A stretch of DNA of 64,000 bases from Corynebacterium stationis. Lineage in GTDB: Bacteria > Actinomycetota > Actinomycetes > Mycobacteriales > Mycobacteriaceae. This document shows, one piece after another, positions 30,464-40,009 of this stretch (the stretch's first letter is position 1; the number at the start of each line of letters is the position of its first letter). Both the position numbers and the translations under genes were made by a program. The DNA lies in assembly GCF_001941345.1 (NCBI RefSeq), contig NZ_CP009251.1:1-64000 (forward strand), read 5' to 3'. Under the pieces are notes generated by a model. It searched no databases. It saw nothing but the letters and a program-made list of their open reading frames with translations, and was not told the origin of the DNA.

Positions 30464-30989
30464 TTAGAACCGCTCGCGCTGGGGATCGGTGAATTTCCGG
30501 GAGTGGTTCGGCTGGCTGTCGCCGTAACGGTCGTGCAACAGGCGCGCACGGGCACCCGAGGATGCGGAAAGAGTGGCTTGGGCATGGGCGAGACCCTGGG
30601 TGTCATTTTCCGGGTGAGTGGTGCGGAGGGCGCCCACCGTGTCGGAATCTGTCTCTTCGTCCTGAGAGTCCCCGGTCTGCTGCGAGGATGTCGATCCGTC
30701 GGCCAGCTCGGCCTCCTCGCGGCGCACACGGCGACGTTCCTTCATCTCCGCCCAAATAAAGTACCCCAGGCCGAGCGGGGCCATGATGCCGAAGGCAATC
30801 CACTGGAAGGCGTAGGACAAGTGCGAACCGCGGTCGAGCATGGGCACCGGGATAGCGGTGATCTCCCCGGCCTGCCCCTCGGCCAGCTGTACATAGTCCT
30901 CCGCCAGATCCCTGCCGGTCACCTCGGAAATCTGCGCGGTGTTAATGCCGTAGACCTGGCGGTAGCCCTGGTCCTCGATCGGGGGGGTG
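30464..30989 (-). pseudogene. SURF1-family protein, C-terminal part
   Basis: This minus-strand piece continues the SURF1 gene that begins at 33185. It contains QGYRQVYGINTAQISEVTGR, then SYAFQWIAFGIMAPLGLGYF (second membrane segment) and a long charged tail ending NHSRKFTDPQRERF. SURF1 helps assemble haem-copper cytochrome oxidase. The two halves are separated by an IS110-type element, so the product cannot be made as one protein. Confidence 0.9.
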
Positions 30990-31128
30990 TTCCTATAGTC
31001 TTGTCAACCTCGCGGGTGGGGATTACAGGGGCAACTAGGGAGCCTTATTTTGCTTTCTTGGTGTTGTTTTCGGGCATAGGAAGTAGCCGATTGGGAAATC
31101 CCCATCGGCTTTGCGGGTGAAGGTGTCT

Positions 31129-32331
31129 TTAGGCGGCAGTGACCTCCGTCTGGGGCTCGCGGTAAAATTCGTTGTTTCTCATCATGGCGAATAAGACGTT
31201 GAGTCGTCGACGCGCTAGGGCGACGACAGCTGCGTTATGCCTTTTGCCTTCGCTGCGTTTTCGTTCGTAGAATTGTCGTGAACGCTCGTGGAATCTGATC
31301 GATGCAAAAGACGATTGCCATAGGGCGTTCTTTAATTTCTTGTTTCCAGCCCGATTTAACGAGTTGGACATAATTGATGTTCCGGACTGGTTCGTCTTAG
31401 GTGAAAGTCCCGCGTAGGACGCCAGATGACCCGCGGTAGGAAAATCGGACATATCTCCGACCGTCATCAGTATTTGCGCAGCTGACCTGGGGCCTATTCC
31501 TGGCATTGACAACAGGAGTTGTGTTTGGGGGATTTCTTCGATGAGTTCGATGACTTGGGCTTCGATTTCTTTACGATGCTCGAGTTTGAGTAAGGCATCT
31601 TTGGCAGACATTGCCACGCCTAGCTCTGCGTATTCAGCTCCTGCTATCTGGACTGACTGCCCGGCGATGGCTGTAAACATTGCGTCAGTAATAGGCTCCG
31701 GATTGCGTGCTCGGTGCTTGCGCGCGAACGTGTTGACTCGTGCCTTGCCTAGCCGCTTGATTTTGGTGGGACCGCCGTATTTGGCTAATAAGTGGAGTAT
31801 CCATTTGCGGTGAATCATTTGTCCACGCAGTACGTGCTCAAATGCTGGATATGTGCCGACTAGTGCTGAACGGATCTGGTTGATAAGCCGTGTATAGGAT
31901 CTGGCAAGGTCTTCGTCGATGCCGTTGAGTACCTTGAGCTGGATAAATGCTTCTTCGACTCGGTCGACGTTTCTTAGTGATTCTGGAAGATTCTTTCCGG
32001 CATAGGCAATGATGTAGGCATCACGGACGTCTGTCTTTGCATTACCGGCATGAATGCGTGATAGCTGGCGCATGGCTAGTCCGGGGAGATAGCGGACATC
32101 AATTCCGATGTCCTGAGCTACTGCCACGGTCAGACGACCGATATTATTCGGCTGATCCACGACGACCAGAGTCTTCGTTGCTTTTGTTGCATAGGCGCCA
32201 AAGAGTTTGCGAAGAGATTGCTCGTGTTGGTTGATGCGTTTGGATAGGGCCTGGTGGCCGCTGGAATCGAGGACGCAAGCGTGGTGGAAGTACTTGCCGA
32301 CGTCCATGCCGATGACATAGTCGTATGTCAT
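31129..32331 (-). CDS. IS110-family DEDD transposase
   Basis: This 400-residue recombinase has an N-terminal RuvC-like DEDD domain (GMDVGKYFHH, VVVDQPNNIG, GNAKTDVRDAYIIA). Its C-terminal Tnp20 domain carries the PGIGPRSAAQILMTVGDM helix-hairpin-helix and LASYAGLSPKTNQSGTS, which includes the catalytic serine region. The start at 32331 is chosen for its AGGAGG ribosome site. It appears intact and is likely active or recently so. Confidence 0.93.
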   Translation of the reverse strand: MTYDYVIGMDVGKYFHHACVLDSSGHQALSKRINQHEQSLRKLFGAYATKATKTLVVVDQPNNIGRLTVAVAQDIGIDVRYLPGLAMRQLSRIHAGNAKTDVRDAYIIAYAGKNLPESLRNVDRVEEAFIQLKVLNGIDEDLARSYTRLINQIRSALVGTYPAFEHVLRGQMIHRKWILHLLAKYGGPTKIKRLGKARVNTFARKHRARNPEPITDAMFTAIAGQSVQIAGAEYAELGVAMSAKDALLKLEHRKEIEAQVIELIEEIPQTQLLLSMPGIGPRSAAQILMTVGDMSDFPTAGHLASYAGLSPKTNQSGTSIMSNSLNRAGNKKLKNALWQSSFASIRFHERSRQFYERKRSEGKRHNAAVVALARRRLNVLFAMMRNNEFYREPQTEVTAA

Positions 32332-32663
32332 CTTTGAACCTCCTAGCGATAGAAAACGAATTTGGGTCATTTCATCGCTGGTGGTCGGACATACTTCACG
32401 CTGGCATCCACATTACTTTGAGACCTCACACCAGATTGTGCGGGTCAGGTTCCTATTAGCAGTTGGGAGTATGTCACTGCCTTTGGCGGCATCACCCCCC
32501 GGATCATTTTCAGACAGGGACAACAACAAGCCATACCAAAGCCAGCGACTAGTTCCATCTCCCCGAAAGGAAAGAAGGAACGGAACAAACACTACCTACC
32601 CCTGAAACAGGGACTAGGCTATGAATCTACGGTTCCCTCAAACGGAACTGCTAACAACGTAAT
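32332..32663 (-). ncRNA. Candidate bridge RNA region of the IS110 element
   Basis: The 332-base stretch upstream of the transposase is non-coding and has small hairpins, such as CCCTG-AAA-CAGGG at 32600-32612. IS110 elements are known to encode a structured bridge RNA in a terminal non-coding region that guides target and donor choice. The long side here is upstream of the transposase, as in the IS110 group rather than the IS1111 group. The RNA itself is inferred; I did not fold it or find its guide loops. Confidence 0.5.
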
Positions 32664-33185
32664 GGGGGACATCGGTGTCTGCTCGGTGAATCGGGCGTGG
32701 CCGACGATGGACTGCTCACCGGCTGGCGCAGTATCCATCGGTGGGACACCGCCCTCAAGCGGCGGGTTGAAACCCCGGTTGACCAAGATGACCTCACCGG
32801 AGTTCAGCTGGAAGGGGGTCAAGGCATGGAAGGCAGGGGAGGAGTCGACCGGACGGTTGCGCATCAGCACCTCATCCTCGGGCAGGTAGTGGCCCTGAAG
32901 GATCGCCCGGGCCCATTCCTCCCCGGGCTCGATACTGCCCTGGGCGTCAAAGATCTCCTCGGCGGGGACGGGCTCGACCTCGAAGGCGGCTTCGATCTGC
33001 TCGTTGCGCTCGACGATAGTGCTATCCCTGCTCAGCTGCCACGGCGCCAGAAAGGTAAAGGCGACGTAGGAGAAAGCGATGATGGCAAGGACACCGAACG
33101 CCCAGCCGGGCCGGAGGAATGTCCGCCAGCCCTTCTTCTGCGGGGCCCGACCGTACCTGCGCTCACGTGTGCTGCTCACAGCCAT
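32664..33185 (-). pseudogene. SURF1-family protein, N-terminal part
   Basis: From the ATG at 33185 the sequence gives a basic start, a membrane segment (WAFGVLAIIAFSYVAFTFLA) and then WQLSRDSTIVERNEQIEAAF. GHYLPEDEVLMRNRPVD and EVILVNRGFNPPLEGGVPP are typical SURF1 periplasmic-domain features. Reading ends after SPIT, where IS110 DNA begins. The remainder of the gene is at 30464-30989. Confidence 0.9.
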
Positions 33186-33249
33186 GAAGTCTACTGCCCC
33201 GTCCGGTGAGAAAGTACATCCTGTCGCAGGGTGCTCATGGGGGAAAGCA

Positions 33250-35223
33250 CTACGAGACCCGGGACCTTCCGTCCGCATCCTCGTCGGCGGTGACCGTGGC
33301 CGCCTCGACGGGCTTCAGGTCAGGATGCTGGGTGCGGGCGGCCCGCAGGCCGTTGGCGATGACGATGACCTCGGCCACCTCGTGGACCAGCACGACGGCA
33401 GCCAGTCCCAGCACACCGGTGATCGCCAGCGGCAACAGGACGATGATGATCGCCAGGGACAGGATGATGTTCTGGTTGATGATCGCCCGTCCCCGGCGGG
33501 CGTGGTGCAGGGCACGCGGGATCAGGCGCAGGTCATCGCCGGTAAACGCCACATCCGCGGACTCGATCGCCGCATCCGAGCCCTTGGCGCCCATGGCGAT
33601 GCCGATATCGGCTGATGCCAGGGCAGGGGCGTCGTTGATGCCGTCACCGATCATCGCCACCGGGCCGCGGGTCCCCAGCCCGGCCACGGCGGTGGCCTTG
33701 TCCTCCGGGCGTAGCTCGGCCCGCACGTCCGTGATGCCGGCCTCCCGGGCCAGGGCGGTGGCGGTACGCGTGTTATCACCTGTGAGCATGGTGATCCCGA
33801 AACCCTCGTCCGCGAGCGATTTGATGACCTGAGGTGTTTCCGGGCGGAGTTCATCGCGCACCCCGACCGCCCCCACGGGCCGGTCGTCGCGGTGGACGAT
33901 GACCACGGTCATGCCCTGTTCTTCCAGGGTTTCGACCTGGCCGGCCAGGGGGCCGGGGCTCAGCCAACGGGGGCTGCCCACGGCGATCCGGGACCCGTCG
34001 AGGAGCCCGGTGATCCCCTGGCCGGCGGCCTCGGAAACCTGCTGGGCGGTCGGGGCCTGCGGGGTGGCGGCGGTAATGGCGGCGGCCAACGGGTGGGTGG
34101 AGTGGGCCTCCAGCGCCGCGGCCCAGCCGAGGACATCCGCGCGGCTGACGCCGTCGGTGGTGAGCACATCTACGACGGTGGGATGGTTGCGGGTCAGGGT
34201 ACCGGTCTTATCGAGTGCCAGATGCCGGATGCCACCGAGGCGCTCAAAGGCGGCGCCGGACTTGATGACCACGCCGAACTTACTGGCCGCCCCGATGGCC
34301 GAGACCACCGTGACCGGCACCGAAATCGCCAGCGCACACGGCGACGCGGCGACCAGGACAACCAAGGCACGTTCGATCCACACACCTGGATCCCCGAACA
34401 GGGACCCGATCACGGCGACCAGGACGGCGAGGATGAGGACACCGGGCACCAAGGGGCGGGCGAGGCGATCGGCGATACGGGCGCGTTGGCCCTTATCGTT
34501 TTGGGCCTGCTCCACCAGCTCGACGACGGTGGTCAGGGAGTTATCCGTGCCGGCGGCGGTGGCCTCAACCTCCAGTGCCCCGGTGGTGTTGATCGACCCG
34601 GCCAGCACTGCATCGCCGGGGCCGACCTCGACGGGGATAGATTCGCCGGTGATCGCCGAAGTGTCCAGGCTGCTGTGCCCGGAGCGGATAACCCCGTCGG
34701 TGGCCAGGCGTTCCCCCGCGGCCAGGCGCAACACGTCACCCGGGATGAGGTCTTCGACCGGCACGGTGCGGGTCGCCCCATGGGCGGCGATGATCGTCGC
34801 GGTCGAGGGGATCAGGGCCAGCAGGGCACGCAGGCCCGAGCGGGCCTTGTCCATCGCCTTATCCTCCAGCGCCTCGGCGATGGAGTAGAGGAAGGCCAGG
34901 GCGGCGGCCTCCTCGATGAAGCCCAACAGGACGGCACCGATGGCGCTGATCGTCATCAACAGCCCGATGCCCAGCTTGCCCCGGGTGACCAGTCTCGTGA
35001 GGGCTCCGGGGACGAACTGGGAGGCACCCAGCAGCAGGGAGGCCCAGAACAATACGGTGGCCACCAGCCCGGCCCCGGGGATAAACCACTCGAGGATCAG
35101 GCCGATGAGCAGGAACATTCCGGAAGCCACCGGGAGGAGGATGGCGCGGTCACGCCACCACGGGGTGTGCTCATCTTCTTCGGTCATCGGTGCGGACGGT
35201 TCACAACCACAGGCAGACGTCAT
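33250..35223 (-). CDS. Zn/Cd/Pb-type heavy-metal P-ATPase
   Basis: This 657-residue P1B ATPase exports soft divalent metals. It has a TGES motif (residues 192-195), the membrane metal site SPC (294-296), the phosphorylated DKTGTLT (Asp338), the hinge GDGINDAPA, and the C-terminal HEVAEVIVIANGLR. SPC rather than CPC points to the ZntA/CadA/CmtA side of the family. There is no N-terminal HMA domain, only a short TSACGCEP cysteine motif. The start at 35223 overlaps the end of cmtR (ATGA), so sensor and pump are co-translated. Confidence 0.93.
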   Translation of the reverse strand: MTSACGCEPSAPMTEEDEHTPWWRDRAILLPVASGMFLLIGLILEWFIPGAGLVATVLFWASLLLGASQFVPGALTRLVTRGKLGIGLLMTISAIGAVLLGFIEEAAALAFLYSIAEALEDKAMDKARSGLRALLALIPSTATIIAAHGATRTVPVEDLIPGDVLRLAAGERLATDGVIRSGHSSLDTSAITGESIPVEVGPGDAVLAGSINTTGALEVEATAAGTDNSLTTVVELVEQAQNDKGQRARIADRLARPLVPGVLILAVLVAVIGSLFGDPGVWIERALVVLVAASPCALAISVPVTVVSAIGAASKFGVVIKSGAAFERLGGIRHLALDKTGTLTRNHPTVVDVLTTDGVSRADVLGWAAALEAHSTHPLAAAITAATPQAPTAQQVSEAAGQGITGLLDGSRIAVGSPRWLSPGPLAGQVETLEEQGMTVVIVHRDDRPVGAVGVRDELRPETPQVIKSLADEGFGITMLTGDNTRTATALAREAGITDVRAELRPEDKATAVAGLGTRGPVAMIGDGINDAPALASADIGIAMGAKGSDAAIESADVAFTGDDLRLIPRALHHARRGRAIINQNIILSLAIIIVLLPLAITGVLGLAAVVLVHEVAEVIVIANGLRAARTQHPDLKPVEAATVTADEDADGRSRVS

Positions 35224-35585
35224 GACTGCTGGCCTCCGTCCGTATCGCAGCAACCGGCGACCGGGCACTGCGGGTCCAGACACGCGGCGTTCTCGTCAAC
35301 CGACAGGGTGGTCTCCACCAGGACGGCAAGCGCCCGGGCCAGGTGAGCGTCGACGATCTCATAGCGGGTGCGCCGGCCCTCCGGTTCGGAGACCACGATC
35401 CCACAATCGCGCAAACACGTCAGGTGGTTGGAGACATTCGAGCGCGTCAACTCCAGGTCCCGGGCCAACTGCGCTGGATAACCTGGAGCCTCCAGCAGGG
35501 ATAACAGGATCCGGGACCGGGTGGGATCGGCCATGGCACGTCCCAGCCGGTTCATCACATCAAGACGAGAAGCAATAGTCAGCAT
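35220..35585 (-). CDS. cmtR: CmtR-type Cd/Pb-sensing repressor, copy 1
   Basis: This 121-residue ArsR/SmtB repressor has the winged-helix segment LELTRSNVSNHLTCLRDC. Cys57, Cys61 and Cys102 fall at exactly the numbers of the cadmium/lead ligands known from mycobacterial CmtR. Starting at the ATG at 35585 makes this numbering fit. A Cys-rich tail (PQCPVAGCC) adds further thiols. It is the first gene of a two-gene operon with the P-ATPase, and metal binding should release it from DNA and induce both. Confidence 0.93.
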   Translation of the reverse strand: MLTIASRLDVMNRLGRAMADPTRSRILLSLLEAPGYPAQLARDLELTRSNVSNHLTCLRDCGIVVSEPEGRRTRYEIVDAHLARALAVLVETTLSVDENAACLDPQCPVAGCCDTDGGQQS

Positions 35586-35586
35586 G

Positions 35587-35602
35587 CACTGACCATACAG
35601 TG
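35587..35602 (-). promoter_or_regulatory. Likely CmtR operator
   Basis: CACTG-N6-CAGTG is a perfect 5-bp inverted repeat immediately upstream of the cmtR start. A related but imperfect sequence (CACTG, A/T-rich spacer, CAGCTG) occurs at the same place before cmtR copy 2 near 56485. Confidence 0.5.
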
Positions 35603-35761
35603 GGGGCTGATTAGTCTGCAATTGTCCCTCGGGTGGTCGCCCCTGGATGTCCGACGAACGTCAGGTGGGAGGTGGGGTCCTGAAACCGCGTCAGCCTGGA
35701 GGGAGATTGACCCGCGGCATGGCACACCGGCGCTCAGGATGTAGCGGGAGTCTTCTGCTTC

Positions 35762-36346
35762 CTAACGCCTGTCACGGCTCCGGACAACCAGCACGATGGC
35801 CCCGGCGATGACGCCGAAGAGGGCCAACCCCGCGAGGGTCAGGACTATCGGATTACTGACTACGGAGGTGGCCCCCTCGGCGGTGTTCTCGGCGGCTGTG
35901 GTCTCCTCCACAGGCTTGGCGTCGGTGCCCGTGGTGGTGGCGGTCGTTTGGGCGTCACCGACGACGGTGAAGGTGGTCTCGCTGCGGGTGGCGTGGCCGT
36001 CGGAGGAGAGGATCTGGAAGCCGATGGTGTAGTCACCTGGCCCGCCGCTGACATCCGCAGGTAGATCAAGGGTCACCAGTCGGCCGTCGATGGTCGGCTC
36101 ACCACTGAACAGGAGATCACCGGAGTTCTGGTCGGTGATGGCTACGGTGCTGAAACCTTCCTGGGGAAGCCCGGAGAACTCCAGCTCGATGCTGCGCGGA
36201 AATTCTTCGACCACGTCACCGTCCGCGGGATTGCCGCCGATCACGGAGTCATGCGCGAGGGCAACCGGGGTGGCTACGACGGTCAGGGCCCCGACCGCCA
36301 CAACAGTAGCCAGCACACGACGAGGGAGCGTGGGGGAGATGATCAC
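35762..36346 (-). CDS. copC: CopC-domain copper resistance protein
   Basis: This 194-residue secreted or membrane-anchored protein has a signal peptide ending ALAHDSVIGGNP. The mature N-terminal histidine of the CopC copper site is in AHDS, and SSDGHATRS is the second site. It ends with a Thr-rich linker and a C-terminal membrane anchor (VLTLAGLALFGVIAGAIVLVV) followed by Arg residues. The GTG start at 36346 has an AGGAGG ribosome site. It is divergent from the CopD-CtaG fusion gene, its usual partner. Confidence 0.9.
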   Translation of the reverse strand: MIISPTLPRRVLATVVAVGALTVVATPVALAHDSVIGGNPADGDVVEEFPRSIELEFSGLPQEGFSTVAITDQNSGDLLFSGEPTIDGRLVTLDLPADVSGGPGDYTIGFQILSSDGHATRSETTFTVVGDAQTTATTTGTDAKPVEETTAAENTAEGATSVVSNPIVLTLAGLALFGVIAGAIVLVVRSRDRR

Positions 36347-36643
36347 GAAAGTCCTCCTGGGTTGGGCCGGTTCTTCAACCGGATGTGAGCGACTAAGACA
36401 CCTGCCTGCGGGAGGTACCAAGACACTAGTCGGAACAGGCGGGAGGAAAGTTCCCGGCCACGGCGCCTTCACCGGGTGTTGTTCTTCCCAGGTCGGTGCC
36501 CCCTGCAGGGGGTGAACCGGGGGAAGATACCGGTCCCTGGGCAATTTACAAGAACACCCGCAGGCCCTATTAGGGTGAACCTCACGCCCGCTTCCGAGCA
36601 CACCATGAGAGTGGAGGCGGCATGGACGGCGAAATGGACACAG

Positions 36644-38647
36644 ATGACCCACCCGGTAAATAACACCCCCACTGCCACGGATACGACCGCAGGGACGACC
36701 CCCGCCATCGGGCGCCGGCCTCAGGAGCGGGTACGCCCCACGTGGCCGTTGTACCTGCTCTTTTTCGCCGTCGCAGGTGCCGTCGGCGGGACGGTTGCCT
36801 ACAGCTTCCTCGGCGAATCCCTCGCGGCCCTGGGGATCCCCAACCCGGGCATCGCGACCACCTTCGGGTTGCCGTTTTTCCGTGCGGTCGGTTGGATGCT
36901 CGCTGCCCTGTCGGCCGGTTCTTTCTTGTTCGCTGCTTTCCTCATCTCCCCACGGTTGCCCGGCGGTGATCACGACCGCCTGCATCAGGCCTCGTTGAGT
37001 GTGGACGGGCACCTGGCCTCGCGTACCGGTGCGGTCGCGGCCATCTGCTTCGGACTGATCGCGTTGTTGATGATCCCGCTGGTGCTCTCAGATGTCTCCG
37101 GCACCCCCCTGGCCCAGACACTCGGCCTGGAGACCCTGACGGTGGCCGTCGAGCAGGTGGCCATGGCCCGGGTGTGGCTGATCGTCGCGCTTATTGCCCT
37201 GGTCACCGGTGGTACGGGCCTGATGAGCCGGGCGTGGATCACCCAACCACTGTTGCTCCTCGGGTCAATCCTCATGATCATCCCCCTGGGCCTGACAGGG
37301 CACTCCTCCTCGGGCGGCAACCACGACCACGGCACCAACTCCTACCTGTGGCACCTGGTCTTCTTAGTCCTGTGGGTCGGCGGACTCATGGCCCTGCTCG
37401 CCCACGGGCGTCGCCTGGGACCTGACCTGGATATTGCGCTGCGCCGCTACTCGACAATCGCCCTGGTCTCCATCATCGTCATGGCCGTGTCCGGGTTAGT
37501 CAACGCCGCCATCCGCATCGAGCTGACGGATCTGTTGACCACCCGGTACGGGTTAATCATCGTGGCCAAGACCATCGGCGTGATCATCCTCGGTGTCTTC
37601 GGGTGGATCCACCGGGCGTGGGTCATTCCGCAGGTGCAGGCCAACCCCGCTGATCGCCGCCTGTTCCGCCAGGTCGCCATCGTCGAGGTGCTTGTCATGG
37701 CGGCGGTCACCGGTATCGCCATCACCATGGGGCGCACCCCGCCGCCCTCACCGCGCATCCCGAACCTCTCGCAGATGGCCACCAAGCTCGGCTACGAGCT
37801 GTCCGAGAAGCCCACCATCCTCAACGTGTGGGGCATGTGGCGCTTTGACCTGCTGTTTGGTGCCCTCGCCCTGCTTCTGGCCGTCGGCTATCTCTCCGCT
37901 GTGTGGCGCACCCGCCAGACAGGTCACACCTGGTCAAGCACCCCCACCGCCTGGTGGTTGGCCGGATGTGTGACCCTGCTGGTGACGATGAGTTCCGGGA
38001 TCGGGCTGAATATGCCCGCGGTCTTCTCGGTGCACATGGTCGGTCACATCATCTTGTCGCTGGTCATCCCCATCTTCCTGGTGATGGGTGCCCCGCTGAC
38101 CCTGCTGATGACCGCCTTCGCCCCGGGGGCCCCGGGTAGGCCGAATATCCACGACTGGGTGCGCGCCTTCACCCGCAGCCGGTTGGTGGGGGTGATCACC
38201 CATCCGGTGGTCAACACCCTGCAGTTCCTGGTGTTCTTCTACGTCATGTACCTGTTCATCCCGCTCTATGAGCTGCTGATCTCCAAGTACGCGGGGCAGC
38301 TGATCATGAACACCGTGCTCCTGGTCTCCGGGTGCTTCTACGTCTGGGGGATGCTCGGCCCCGACCTGATCCCGCGCCGTCGCCCGGCCGCCGTCCGCCT
38401 GGGGTGGCTGGTCGCCTCCCTGCCCGTCCACCTGCTTGTCGGGGTCTATCTCCTGCGCCTGGACACGATCCTGGGCGAGGAGTTCTACCGCTCCCTGCTT
38501 TTGCCCTGGGAGCTCGATCTGCTCGCTGACCAACGCGCCGCCGTCCTGGCCTGGGCCACAGGTGTGGTTCCGCTGGCCTTTGTCACCTTTGCGCTCCTCC
38601 GGCAGGTGCGGGGGAGCGGCGAAAACGCCCGGGTTTCCGGGGAGTAG
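36644..38647 (+). CDS. CopD - CtaG fusion (copper uptake/oxidase assembly)
   Basis: This membrane protein of about 667 residues has an N-terminal half with CopD-like segments (TGHSSSGGNHDHGTNSYLWH His cluster near residue 220). Its C-terminal half, from about residue 390, is the caa3-type CtaG domain (MWRFDLLFGALALLL, HMVGHIILSLVIPIFLVMGAP, FYVWGMLGPDLIPRRRP). Fusions of this kind are typical of actinobacteria. The two halves suggest copper is passed from CopC/CopD to oxidase assembly. The start is uncertain: ATG at 36644 (chosen) or 36605, neither with a clear ribosome site. Confidence 0.9.
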   Translation: MTHPVNNTPTATDTTAGTTPAIGRRPQERVRPTWPLYLLFFAVAGAVGGTVAYSFLGESLAALGIPNPGIATTFGLPFFRAVGWMLAALSAGSFLFAAFLISPRLPGGDHDRLHQASLSVDGHLASRTGAVAAICFGLIALLMIPLVLSDVSGTPLAQTLGLETLTVAVEQVAMARVWLIVALIALVTGGTGLMSRAWITQPLLLLGSILMIIPLGLTGHSSSGGNHDHGTNSYLWHLVFLVLWVGGLMALLAHGRRLGPDLDIALRRYSTIALVSIIVMAVSGLVNAAIRIELTDLLTTRYGLIIVAKTIGVIILGVFGWIHRAWVIPQVQANPADRRLFRQVAIVEVLVMAAVTGIAITMGRTPPPSPRIPNLSQMATKLGYELSEKPTILNVWGMWRFDLLFGALALLLAVGYLSAVWRTRQTGHTWSSTPTAWWLAGCVTLLVTMSSGIGLNMPAVFSVHMVGHIILSLVIPIFLVMGAPLTLLMTAFAPGAPGRPNIHDWVRAFTRSRLVGVITHPVVNTLQFLVFFYVMYLFIPLYELLISKYAGQLIMNTVLLVSGCFYVWGMLGPDLIPRRRPAAVRLGWLVASLPVHLLVGVYLLRLDTILGEEFYRSLLLPWELDLLADQRAAVLAWATGVVPLAFVTFALLRQVRGSGENARVSGE

Positions 38648-38658
38648 GCCACCACCGA

Positions 38659-38698
38659 CCCCGGCGAGGGATCGCTGGCCTGCCAGCGATACCCGGGG
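38659..38698 (+). terminator. Hairpin after copD-ctaG
   Basis: Inner arms ATCGCTGG (38671-38678) and CCAGCGAT (38683-38690) are extended by an outer CCCCGG/CCGGGG pair. The rest of the 430-base spacer to the next gene holds no supported gene. A TAACGGAACGGTCACAAT sequence near 38988-39005 may belong to the promoter of the M23 gene. Confidence 0.6.
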
Positions 38699-39074
38699 CA
38701 CTGGTACACCCTCACCGTCCCCGCCGACCCGGTACTTCTGGTGGGAGGTCGCCGGGAGTGGCCAGGAAGTCGGCGATAGCCGGAGTTCTGACAGGGCCAC
38801 CCCGGTCGTGCCCGATTTCTCTTGAGGTCACCTACTGGCAGGGAACAGCCCTCCGGCACGTTGGGGCCACCTCCCCCGCCCCCTGTCAACCCTGGGTGAG
38901 TCGCCTGTGAGAAGGGTGGAAGAGTCGCCGACCCCGCCTGGCGGCTGGAACTTTGGGGGAAGGGGAGGTTAGTATTACGTCCGTAAATAACGGAACGGTC
39001 ACAATCTAGTCTCCACCGTGCATAGCGGTGGGCTTGAGTGGGGCGGACCAACGGACAACGACGGAAGAAGATTC

Positions 39075-39866
39075 ATGCGACTGAAGGCTCAGCGACCAGC
39101 CGGAGGAAAACACCGCAAGATCCCCACCCCGCAAACCAAGAGCCGCGTAGCCCTGGTGGCCGTGGCCACGGGCGTGGTCTCGTCTGCGGGTCTCAGTGGT
39201 GCCGCCGCCGCCACGCTGCAGACCCAGGCTGAGGCCCCGATCTCCCCGCAGGACATTGTCGGTGGCGTGCAGTTGGCCACCAATAACACCGCGCTGCCCC
39301 CGGACACGACGGAGACGGCCCCGCAGATCCTGACGATCTCGGAGTATAAGCCGGTAACCAATATCAACGAGCAGTTGGACAAGGCGGTTGAGTACGCCGC
39401 CGAGCGCACCGAGGCCGCCCGCGCTGAGGCTGCACGTCTGGAAGCAGAACGGATTGAGGCAGAACGCCTGGCCAACGCCTCATCCGTGGTCAAACCCACT
39501 GAAGGCACCTTCACCTCCGGTTTCGGTATGCGCTGGGGCAGCCTCCACGCAGGACTAGACATCGCCAACGTCGTGGGCACCCCAATTCTTGCGGCCATGG
39601 GCGGCACCGTCATCGACTCCGGCCCGGCTTCCGGTTTCGGCCAGTGGATCCGCATCCAGCACGATGACGGCTCCATTGCCGTCTACGGCCACATGGAAAC
39701 CCTCGATGTCAGCGTGGGTGAGCAGGTCACCGCCGGCCAGAAGATCGCCGGCATGGGTAACCAAGGTTTCTCCACCGGTTCCCACCTGCATTTTGAGCTC
39801 TACCCGACCGGCAGCGGCGCCGTCGACCCCGCCCCCTGGTTCGCCCAGCACGGCATCACCTTCTAA
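39075..39866 (+). CDS. Secreted M23 (LytM-type) peptidase
   Basis: This 263-residue envelope protein has a basic N-terminus and signal peptide (SRVALVAVATGVVSSAGLSG ending near AAAA). A Glu/Ala-rich coiled coil (residues 100-140) precedes a C-terminal M23 domain with the zinc ligands in SLHAGLDIA and GSHLHFELYP, plus VYGHMETL. M23 peptidases cut peptidoglycan cross-bridges. The GGAAGAAG ribosome site supports the start. Its placement among metal and redox genes is unusual and its role there is unclear. Confidence 0.9.
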   Translation: MRLKAQRPAGGKHRKIPTPQTKSRVALVAVATGVVSSAGLSGAAAATLQTQAEAPISPQDIVGGVQLATNNTALPPDTTETAPQILTISEYKPVTNINEQLDKAVEYAAERTEAARAEAARLEAERIEAERLANASSVVKPTEGTFTSGFGMRWGSLHAGLDIANVVGTPILAAMGGTVIDSGPASGFGQWIRIQHDDGSIAVYGHMETLDVSVGEQVTAGQKIAGMGNQGFSTGSHLHFELYPTGSGAVDPAPWFAQHGITF

Positions 39867-39979
39867 CCTTCCCCCACCCGGGAGAAAACCCGGTCCTGAC
39901 CCTCAGGCCAGCGTCTGTGGTCCGGGTGTCAACATGCTCCAGGTCATCTCGCACTCCTCCGCCGAGGGCACCGAGGAGT

Positions 39980-39999
39980 AGTACAGGGGATTGTGTACT
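39980..39999. promoter_or_regulatory. Inverted repeat before the ArsR gene
   Basis: AGTACA-N8-TGTACT is a perfect 6-bp inverted repeat ending 10 bases before the ATG at 40010. It is a likely self-operator of the ArsR-family sensor. Confidence 0.55.
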
Positions 40000-40009
40000 G
40001 TCTACGATT

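Larger units (their letters stand above)
30990..32663 (-). mobile_element. IS110-family element inside SURF1
   Basis: The element of about 1.67 kb separates the SURF1 halves. The left border is inferred where host coding resumes (ACCCCCCCGATCGAG on the minus strand) and the right where the N-terminal half is lost after SPIT. It has no long terminal inverted repeats, as is normal for IS110. There are about 330 bases of non-coding DNA before the transposase and about 140 after it. Exact ends are uncertain by some bases. Confidence 0.85.

Noticed and set aside
33892..35346. A 484-codon plus-strand frame opposite the P-ATPase.
   Set aside because: It is the complement of a G/C-rich real gene. 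The Gly/Asp/Arg-rich composition and lack of motifs show it is a shadow.
38988..39074. Possible c-di-AMP (ydaO-type) riboswitch before the M23 peptidase, as seen with some actinobacterial cell-wall hydrolases.
   Set aside because: The conserved riboswitch segments could not be found, and the leader is too short for the full structure.
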